From JAPLJQ01 sp037143735 (GTDB taxonomy: Bacteria; Desulfobacterota; Syntrophia; Syntrophales; UBA2185), in the NCBI GenBank assembly GCA_037143735.1, contig JBAWYD010000127.1:1-6391 (forward strand): DNA of 6,391 nt, given 5' to 3'. This document shows positions 1-6,200 of the stretch, piece after piece (position 1 is the stretch's first letter; the number at the start of each line of letters is the position of its first letter). The position numbers were made by a program, and so were the translations under genes. The notes under the pieces are model-generated. The model saw nothing but the letters and a program-made list of their open reading frames with translations. It was not told the origin of the DNA and searched no databases.

Positions 1-332
1 CTGGAGAATGCCTCGACGGCGCCCCGCACAAAACGAAGAAGCCAGTTCCGCATCAAATCGGCTGACTTGCCATTTCTGTATCACAAGATGAAGACTGTTG
101 ATTTACTGGCCTGACGGCCACGGCATAGGAAAAGGGTACGAATTTTCTGCCATCACTCTCGTGCACACTTACCGAATGAAAGCTGCTACAAAAACACATT
201 TCCCCAAATTAACGCTTTCAAAAAATTCAATGATTCCTATTTAAGACTCACCGTACACAATGGTCAATGAACTCAGGCATTGGTCCTCATGTGGGGTTCG
301 GAATTCTTCTTTCTTGGGGGAAATTAAAGCTC
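1..332. other. Intergenic region with no supported gene
   Basis: I see no convincing gene, RNA or mobile element here. The first ~115 bases are richer in GC than the rest and are open on the plus strand from the window edge to a TGA at 112-114 (37 codons). On the minus strand an ATG at 53 could begin a gene running off the left edge. Neither has a ribosome binding site or a recognisable protein, so neither is called. From about 180 onward the sequence becomes AT-rich and looks like upstream regulatory DNA. A loose inverted repeat (CCCCAA near 202-207, TTGGGGG near 314-320) and a short inverted repeat CAATG/CATTG at 265-282 are present; both could be chance. Confidence 0.5.
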
Positions 333-350
333 AGTTCAACGCGTTGAACT
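333..350. promoter_or_regulatory. Perfect 18-bp palindrome, candidate operator
   Basis: AGTTCAACGCGTTGAACT reads identically on both strands with no mismatch. It contains the whole putative -35 box (344-349) of the promoter for the downstream ATPase gene, the usual place for a repressor that blocks RNA polymerase. It has no central loop and no following T-run, so a dimer-binding DNA site is more likely than a terminator hairpin. The cognate regulator is unknown. It could be encoded outside the window, or the ATPase could act on its own promoter through its winged-helix segment; nothing seen here decides this. Confidence 0.6.
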
Positions 351-371
351 TACTTAACTATATGTTATAAT
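344..371 (+). promoter_or_regulatory. Sigma70-type promoter of the ATPase gene
   Basis: The -35 box TTGAAC (344-349) is followed after 16 nt by a perfect -10 box TATAAT (366-371), with an extended -10 TG at 363-364. Transcription would start near 378, giving a leader of roughly 118 nt before the ATG at 496. The consensus -10 plus TGn suggests a strong promoter if not repressed. A perfect TTGACA (371-376) overlaps the end of the -10 box, but no good second -10 follows it at the right distance. Confidence 0.6.
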
Positions 372-437
372 TGACAAAGTAACGCAACCATCGATCATTT
401 CCATGTACATATTTTACAAGGAATGAGCAATATATAT

Positions 438-474
438 TATTGAAATACCAAAGACAGATCTTGATTTTTCAATA
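438..474 (+). other. Leader hairpin upstream of the ATPase RBS
   Basis: TATTGAAA (438-445) and TTTCAATA (467-474) are perfectly complementary 8-nt arms around a 21-nt loop. A competing short stem, CAATA (428-432) with TATTG (438-442), shares the left arm. The structure ends 10 nt before the AGGA ribosome binding site. The stem is AT-rich and the loop long, so it would be weak and may be chance in AT-rich DNA. A role in translation is only a possibility. Confidence 0.25.
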
Positions 475-484
475 TAGATCGTGT

Positions 485-488
485 AGGA
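485..488 (+). promoter_or_regulatory. Ribosome binding site of the ATPase gene
   Basis: AGGA lies 7 nt before the ATG at 496. It overlaps an in-frame TAG stop (484-486) four codons upstream of that ATG, so translation in this frame cannot start earlier. The stop and the well-spaced Shine-Dalgarno sequence together fix the start at 496. Confidence 0.7.
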
Positions 489-495
489 TACGCCC

Positions 496-1647
496 ATGGA
501 CCTCATAGACAGAAAAACGGATCGGACCATATTAACCAAATTCATGTCCATTTTTCCCGTCACGGCGATTCTTGGCCCCCGACAATGCGGAAAAACAACA
601 TTGGCCAGAACGCTCGCCGCCGATTCCTATTTCGATCTGGAAAATCCCCAGGATCTTGCCCGTCTGGAACAGCCTCAGCTTGCCCTGGAAGACCTGACGG
701 GGCTCATTGTTATTGACGAGATCCAGCGGCAACCCGATCTTTTTCCCCTCCTGCGCTACCTGGTGGATCAAGAGAAAAACCGCAAGTTCGTCGTTCTGGG
801 AAGCGCCTCCCGGGATTTGATCCGCCAGAGTTCGGAATCCCTGGCCGGGAGGATCGCCTATTTTCAGTTGGGCGGTTTCCGTCTGAGCGATATCGATCCC
901 AAGGCCGTAAAGGCTCTGTGGTGGCGCGGGGGATTGCCCCGATCCTTTCTGGCGGTGTCGGATGATGAAAGCCTGCTCTGGCGGAATCAATACGTGACAA
1001 CCTTCCTGGAGCGGGACATCCCCCAGTTGGGGATCACGATCCCGGCCCGGACACTACGCCGTTTCTGGACCATGCTGAGTCATTACCACGGCCAGATCCT
1101 GAATTATGCGGAACTGGGTCGCTCCTTCGGCGTCTCCGACATGACCGTCAGAAAATACTGCGATATCCTGGAGGGCACGTTCATGGTCCGTATCCTTCAA
1201 CCCTGGTCCGTCAACATCGGAAAACGGCTGGTGAAGCGGCCGAAATTGTACCTGCGCGACTCCGGGCTGTTCCATGCCCTGCTGTCCATCGAAACGCCGG
1301 AGCAATTGCACGCGTCGCCCCGGCTCGGCGCCTCCTGGGAAGGTTTTGCCCTGGATTGCGTCTGCCGAACCCTGGGAAAGGAAGATGGGGAACTCTATTT
1401 CTGGCACACCCACGCCGGCGCGGAACTTGATCTTTTCTGGCAGGCGGGGGGACGAAACTGGGGCGTGGAATTCAAGTATGAAGACGCCCCCCGATTGACA
1501 CGATCCATGAAGACGGCAGTTGAAGACCTTAAATTGGAGCGGCTGTGGGTGGTCTATCCGGGGAAAGCGGCCTATCGTCTCACGGAAAAAGTCCAGGCGC
1601 TTCCTCTTTCGGACATCCGCGACGCTTGGAACTATGGATATTCTTAA
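496..1647 (+). CDS. AAA+ ATPase of the AAA_14/DUF4143 family (COG1373-like)
   Basis: This 383-residue protein, a normal length for the family, is a predicted cytoplasmic ATPase of unknown cellular role. The N-terminal AAA_14 domain has a Walker A motif GPRQCGKTT (27-35), a Walker B motif LIVIDEIQ (70-77), a sensor-like GSAS (102-105) and the family's SLAGR segment (115-119), whose arginine may act as a finger. Residues ~183-237 look like a winged helix-turn-helix, including AELGRSFGVSDMTVRKY. The C-terminal DUF4143 region contains LYLRDSGLFHALL (251-263), WEGFALD (281-287), AELDLFW (309-315) and VEFKY (324-328). E282, D312, E325 and K327 match the acidic/ExK pattern of PD-(D/E)XK nuclease folds, which I recall as the clan of DUF4143; activity is not established. 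No signal peptide or membrane segment is visible. The gene stands alone behind its own promoter and candidate operator and converges on purF. Members of this family are often scattered singletons and may be horizontally acquired. Confidence 0.93.
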   Translation: MDLIDRKTDRTILTKFMSIFPVTAILGPRQCGKTTLARTLAADSYFDLENPQDLARLEQPQLALEDLTGLIVIDEIQRQPDLFPLLRYLVDQEKNRKFVVLGSASRDLIRQSSESLAGRIAYFQLGGFRLSDIDPKAVKALWWRGGLPRSFLAVSDDESLLWRNQYVTTFLERDIPQLGITIPARTLRRFWTMLSHYHGQILNYAELGRSFGVSDMTVRKYCDILEGTFMVRILQPWSVNIGKRLVKRPKLYLRDSGLFHALLSIETPEQLHASPRLGASWEGFALDCVCRTLGKEDGELYFWHTHAGAELDLFWQAGGRNWGVEFKYEDAPRLTRSMKTAVEDLKLERLWVVYPGKAAYRLTEKVQALPLSDIRDAWNYGYS

Positions 1648-1754
1648 TGGAGATACCTCAGGAGAGTACCTGGTTGGATTAACCGCTTTCTATTTCCTGC
1701 CAACGCCTGTTAAACCGCGAAAATAAGCCGAACTCCTCGGATTGTGATGACTTT
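1648..1754. other. Convergent intergenic gap between the ATPase gene and purF
   Basis: This 107-nt spacer separates the TAA stop of the ATPase gene from the TAA stop of purF. It contains a weak CAGG/CCTG inverted repeat (1659-1672) and a weak hairpin (1728-1740). There is no strong GC-rich stem with a T-tract on either strand, so termination here may be Rho-dependent or may depend on the small hairpin. Confidence 0.5.
1720..1740 (-). terminator. Weak possible terminator after purF
   Basis: On the minus strand CCGAG, the triloop GAG and TTCGG form a short stem (4 Watson-Crick pairs plus a G-T pair). It is followed by CTTATTTT, a broken T-tract. It lies just downstream of the purF stop, where an operon terminator would be expected, but the stem is short for an efficient Rho-independent terminator. 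Confidence 0.25.
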
Positions 1755-3161
1755 TTAGGCTTTTGTCGTTTCAAAGCAGAGCTTTTGGAGATCTTCCGGA
1801 GGAGACAAGGGGTAATCCCCCGTATAGCAGGCAAGGCAAAAACTGTTCGGGTCCATTCCCGTCGCTTCGACCATACCCTTAAGCGAGAGGTAGTGCAGAC
1901 CATCAAGTCCGATGAACCGGGCGACGGCTGCCACATCCTCCTTCTGTGCCGCCACAAGCTCACCCTTGGATGAGAAATCAATTCCATAAGGACAGGGATA
2001 GCGGGTGGGGGGGCAGCTTACGACCATATGAATCTCTTTCAGGCCGCTTTCCCGGAGACTGCGGACCCGGTTACGGCTCGTTGTCCCTCTGATGATGGAA
2101 TCTTCAACAATCAAAACCTTTTTCCCGGAAAGAAGCGGCTTTACGGGGTTCAACTTGACGCGAACGCCAAAATCCCTCATGGGCTGGGTGGGCTGGATGA
2201 ACGTCCGCCCCACGTAATGGTTGCGGATCATGCCCATCTCAAAGGGGATACCGCTCTCCTCCGCATATCCCAGGGCTGCGTAGTTGCCCGAATCGGGGAA
2301 GGGCATGACGAGATCAACTTCCGGGCAGTATTCCCTCGCAAGCTGGTGGCCAAGGCGCTTCCGGCACATATATACGTTTTCACCGAAAATATGGCTGTCG
2401 GGGCGGGCAAAATAGATGAGTTCAAAGATACAATGGGCAGGCTTCACAATGGGAAAGGGTTTGATGCTTTTCAATCCCGACTTGTCAATGATGATAATCT
2501 CGCCGGGTTCGACATCCCGAAGATACCGGGCGCCGACCAGGTCGAAGGCGCAGGTTTCGGAGGCAACGGCCCACCCGCCATTAAGGCCGGCAAGGGCAAG
2601 GGGACGAAATCCCCGGGGGTCGCGCGCGGCAATGACCTTGTCCCGTGTAAGCATGACAAGGCTGTATGCGCCCTGGACTTTTGAAAGAGCCTCTGTAAGG
2701 GCTTTTTCAATACCGTTTTTCAAATGCCGGGCCATCAGATGGACAATGACCTCGCTGTCCATGGTCGACTGAAAGATGGAACCCTGATCCTCAAGCTCGG
2801 ATCGCAACGCCAGGGCATTGATCAGGTTTCCATTGTGCCCCAGGGCATAATATTCATCGCCGTGATGAGCCAGAAAAGGCTGGGCATTGGAAAGAACAGA
2901 GGAACCTGTCGTCGAATATCGGACATGGCCGATGGCCATATGACCGGGAAGTTTTGACAGCATATCCTCACGGAACACTTCAGAGGCCAGCCCCATGCCC
3001 TTATGTCCCCACATCTGACAGCCATCGGCGGTATTGATGCCCGCACTTTCCTGCCCGCGATGCTGGAGGGCGAAGAGGCCAAAGAAGGCAGCACGCGCCG
3101 CTTCCTCACTTCCGTACACGGCAAAAACGCCGCATTCATCCCTGGGTTTTCTCTCTTCCAT
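1755..3161 (-). CDS. purF: Amidophosphoribosyltransferase (glutamine PRPP amidotransferase)
   Basis: PurF converts PRPP, glutamine and water to 5-phosphoribosylamine, glutamate and pyrophosphate, the committed step of purine synthesis, in the cytoplasm. From the ATG at 3161 the protein is 468 residues. A nine-residue propeptide, MEERKPRDE, precedes Cys10 of CGVFAVYG, the expected Ntn-type nucleophile after self-cleavage. Glutaminase-domain motifs follow: RYSTTG (81-86), HNGNL (109-113) and Asp135. The phosphoribosyltransferase half has FARPDS (251-256) and the PRPP loop VLIVEDSIIRGTTS (349-362). Cys244, Cys390, Cys442 and Cys445 (HCIFE, PCPYG, CLAC) match the 4Fe-4S ligands of the Bacillus subtilis enzyme, so oxygen sensitivity and cluster-dependent stability are expected. 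A TTG at 3170 overlaps the carB stop and stays in frame, but the G-rich Shine-Dalgarno sequence lies 9 nt before the ATG and directly against the TTG, which favours ATG. The gene is 5 nt after carB, so the two are probably co-transcribed and translationally coupled. Confidence 0.97.
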   Translation of the reverse strand: MEERKPRDECGVFAVYGSEEAARAAFFGLFALQHRGQESAGINTADGCQMWGHKGMGLASEVFREDMLSKLPGHMAIGHVRYSTTGSSVLSNAQPFLAHHGDEYYALGHNGNLINALALRSELEDQGSIFQSTMDSEVIVHLMARHLKNGIEKALTEALSKVQGAYSLVMLTRDKVIAARDPRGFRPLALAGLNGGWAVASETCAFDLVGARYLRDVEPGEIIIIDKSGLKSIKPFPIVKPAHCIFELIYFARPDSHIFGENVYMCRKRLGHQLAREYCPEVDLVMPFPDSGNYAALGYAEESGIPFEMGMIRNHYVGRTFIQPTQPMRDFGVRVKLNPVKPLLSGKKVLIVEDSIIRGTTSRNRVRSLRESGLKEIHMVVSCPPTRYPCPYGIDFSSKGELVAAQKEDVAAVARFIGLDGLHYLSLKGMVEATGMDPNSFCLACYTGDYPLSPPEDLQKLCFETTKA

Positions 3162-3163
3162 AA

Positions 3164-3205
3164 AACTCAACCCCCTATCCCCTGATTTCTAACCCCTGTC
3201 CCCTG
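3164..3205 (-). repeat. G-rich 21-nt imperfect tandem repeat at the carB-purF junction
   Basis: Two head-to-tail copies of a 21-nt unit (3205-3185 and 3184-3164 on the minus strand) each begin CAGGGGA.AGGGG, with 16 of 21 positions identical without gaps. The period is seven codons, so the copies read as QGTGVRN and QGIGG in the CarB frame, and the second copy contains the carB TGA. The four G-runs are at 3203-3200, 3196-3193, 3182-3179 and 3175-3171, with loops of 3, 10 and 3 nt. This fits a relaxed G-quadruplex pattern in the mRNA. Confidence 0.7.
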
Positions 3206-6200
3206 TTTGTGATAATCCTGAAGAGCAAAGACGTCCCACTTTTCCTTCTTCAGCGTCATCAGGGCTTCGCTCAGGGCTCTGGCGCCCGCAATGGTCGTCG
3301 TGTAAAGCACATTATAGACGAGGGCGCCCCGGCGGATGTGATAGGCGTCGAGGGTCGATTTTCGTCCCACGCTCGTGTTGATGACAACCTGTATCTCGCC
3401 GTTTTTAATACGGTCCACGACGTGGGGGCGTCCCTCGCTGACCTTGAGAATGACCTCTGCCTCGATACGATGCTTCTTCAGGTGAGCCGCCGTGCCCCGG
3501 GTGGCCATGAGATGAAAGCCCATATTCTGGAACAAACCGGCAATCGGCACAATCTTATCTTTATGAACATCATGGACGCTTATAAAAACACCCCCCTCAA
3601 GAGGCAAATGAAAGCCGGCCGCCATCTGTGATTTGGCAAAGGCCATCCCGAAAGAATGATCAATACCCATGACCTCACCGGTGGACTTCATTTCCGGCCC
3701 CAGAAGGACATCCACATTCGGGAACCGGTTGAACGGGAAAACCGCTTCTTTCACGGAGATATGCACCGGCCATATGGTTTCAGTAAACCCCAGTTCTTTC
3801 AGGGACCGCCCCAGCATGACTTTGGTCGCCATTTTTGCCAGGGGTACGCCGATGGCCTTGCTGACAAAGGGAATCGTCCGGGACGCCCGTGGATTGACCT
3901 CCAGAACATACAGCAGCCCGTCTTTGACGGCATACTGGATATTCATGAGACCTACCACGCCCAGTTCCCTGGCAATCATTTTCGTCTGTTTCTCAATGGT
4001 ATCGAGCAGTTCATGTGAAAGCGTGATGGGCGGCAATACGCAGGCGCTGTCTCCCGAGTGGATGCCCGCTTCCTCGATATGCTCCATGATTCCGCCGATC
4101 ACGGTCTGTGTGCCGTCACTGATGGCATCCACGTCGATTTCAATGGCATCCTCCAGAAATTTGTCGATGAGAATGGGATGGTCGGGAGAGACGAGCAGAG
4201 CCTTTTCCATAAACTTGCTCAACGTCTCGGGATCATAGACGATCTCCATGGACCGTCCCCCGAGGACATAAGAAGGTCTGACCAGAACGGGATAACCGAT
4301 CCGCCGGGCCGCATCGAGGGCTCCCGGGATATCTGTCGCCGTGTCGTTATCGGGTTGCCGCAGGTTCAGACGCTGTATGATCTCCTGGAACCGCTCCCGG
4401 TTCTCCGCACGATCGATGGCATCTGGTGATGTTCCCAGAATCGGCGCTCCTGCCGCCTCAAGACCACGGGCAAGATTCAGGGGCGTCTGGCCGCCGAACT
4501 GAACGATCACCCCGACGGGGTTTTCCGTCTTCAGAATATGCAGAACGTCTTCCAGGGTTACGGGTTCGAAAAACAGTTTGTCAGATGTATCGTAGTCGGT
4601 GCTGACGGTCTCCGGGTTGGAATTCACCATGATGCTTTCATACCCCTCTTCCCGGAGGGCGAAAGAGGCGTGTACACAGCAGTAATCAAATTCAATGCCC
4701 TGGCCGATGCGGTTCGGCCCTCCACCCAGAATCACCACTTTCGGCTTTGAAGTGGGTCTCGCTTCATCCTCGATTTCGTACGTTGAATAATAGTAAGGCG
4801 TATAGGCTTCGAATTCTGCCGCACAGGTGTCGACAAGCTTGTAAACAGGCAGCACGTTTTCCCGGAATCGCCACTGCCGGATTTTCGCCTCGGAAGATTT
4901 CCATAGCTCACCCAGCCGCCGGTCGGAGAATCCCAATTGCTTGGCTTCCTTCAACATCTCAACGGAAGGAACCGTCGTTTCCAGAACTTTCTCCGCCTCA
5001 ACAATCGCGCGGATCTGATGGAGAAACCAGGGATCGATTCGGGTCAGGCGGGCAATCTCTTCCAATGCCATGCCGTGATGAAAGGCCGCGGCGATGTAAA
5101 ACAATCTCAGAGAGTTCGGCGTCCTTAATTTGGAGGACAGGAACTCCACCGGGTTTCGGACATCCGCCGGCAGGACCTCATGCAACCCGTATCGTCCGAT
5201 CTCCAGTGATCGCACGGCCTTCTGCAGCGCTTCCTTGAAGGTGCGGCCGATGGCCATGGTCTCCCCCACGGATTTCATGGACGTCGTCAGGAAATCCTCC
5301 GTTTCCGGGAACTTTTCAAATGTCCAGCGGGGAATTTTCACTACACAGTAATCGATGGTCGGTTCAAAGGAAGCCATCGTTTCCCGTGTGATATCGTTGG
5401 GAATTTCATCCAGGGTATAGCCAACGGCAAGCTTCGCGGCAATCTTTGCAATGGGAAATCCCGTCGCCTTGGATGCAAGGGCGGAAGACCGGGACACCCG
5501 GGGATTCATCTCGATGACAACCATCTCCCCCGTGCCGGGATGCACGGCAAATTGAACGTTCGATCCCCCCGTTTCCACACCGATTTCGCGCATAATGGCA
5601 ATGGATGCATCGCGCATGCGCTGGTATTCCACATCGGTAAGGGTCTGGGCAGGGGCAACTGTGATGGATTCGCCGGTATGGACACCCATGGGATCGAAAT
5701 TCTCTATGGAACAGATGATGACGACATTATCCGCCCGGTCCCGCATGACTTCCAGCTCATATTCCTTCCAGCCCAGGATAGACTCTTCAAGCATGATTTC
5801 ATGAATCATGCTTGCTTCCAGCCCGGCTTTTGCAACGTCTTCAAGCTCCTCACGGTTATAGGCGACCCCGCTTCCCGTTCCGCCCAGGGTAAACGAGGCA
5901 CGAATAATAACGGGAAACCCGATGTCTGCCGCAACGGTCAGCGCTTCATCCATGTTTTTGGCAAAGCCACTGCGGGGGACCCGCAATCCGATTCGCTTCA
6001 TGGCGTCCCGGAATTTTTCGCGATCCTCGGCCTTATGGATCACGTCGAGAGACGCCCCGATCATTTCCACGCCGTAACGTTCCAGAACGCCGCTTTCCGC
6101 AACGGCGACGGCCGTATTCAAACCCGTCTGCCCACCCAGGGTGGGAAGAAGGGCGTCGGGCCGCTCTTTCGCGATGATTTTTGCAACCGCTTCCGGTGTG

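Noticed and set aside
1..53. Possible minus-strand gene start (ATG at 53, reading MRNWLLRFVRGAVEAFS to the left edge)
   Set aside because: The peptide looks protein-like, but only 17 residues are visible, there is no clear Shine-Dalgarno sequence and I do not recognise it. The sequence to the left of the window would decide.
1..114. Plus-strand frame open from the window edge to a TGA at 112-114, possible end of an upstream gene
   Set aside because: Thirty-seven open codons are easily reached by chance and the residues resemble no family I know.
199..323. Distant inverted repeat TTTCCCCAA / TTGGGGGAAA as a possible mobile-element end pair
   Set aside because: It is only about nine matching bases with a bulge, there is no gene between the arms and no target duplication; best treated as chance.
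371..399. Second promoter starting with a perfect TTGACA at 371-376
   Set aside because: The best -10 candidate at a 16-nt spacing, GATCAT (393-398), matches only four of six positions, far weaker than the extended -10 promoter just upstream.
403..443. Two tiny overlapping leader ORFs (MYIFYKE at 403-426 and MSNIYY at 423-443, sharing ATGA)
   Set aside because: They are very short, and the AAGGA before the second abuts its ATG with no spacing; probably chance in AT-rich DNA.
532..990. Minus-strand 152-codon open frame opposite the ATPase gene
   Set aside because: It overlaps the conserved Walker A and B region of the ATPase and has no RBS or recognisable domain.
2611..2619. CCCCGGGGG run within purF
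   Set aside because: It simply encodes the conserved Asp-Pro-Arg-Gly stretch (RDPRGFRP); no further structure is evident.
2028..2684. Plus-strand 218-codon open frame opposite purF
   Set aside because: It is antisense to an unmistakable purF and has no family motif; its length follows from the codon bias of the opposite strand.
4747..5238. Plus-strand 163-codon open frame opposite carB
   Set aside because: It lies wholly antisense to conserved CarB sequence, and its composition (rich in Arg, Pro, Ser) is typical of a shadow frame.
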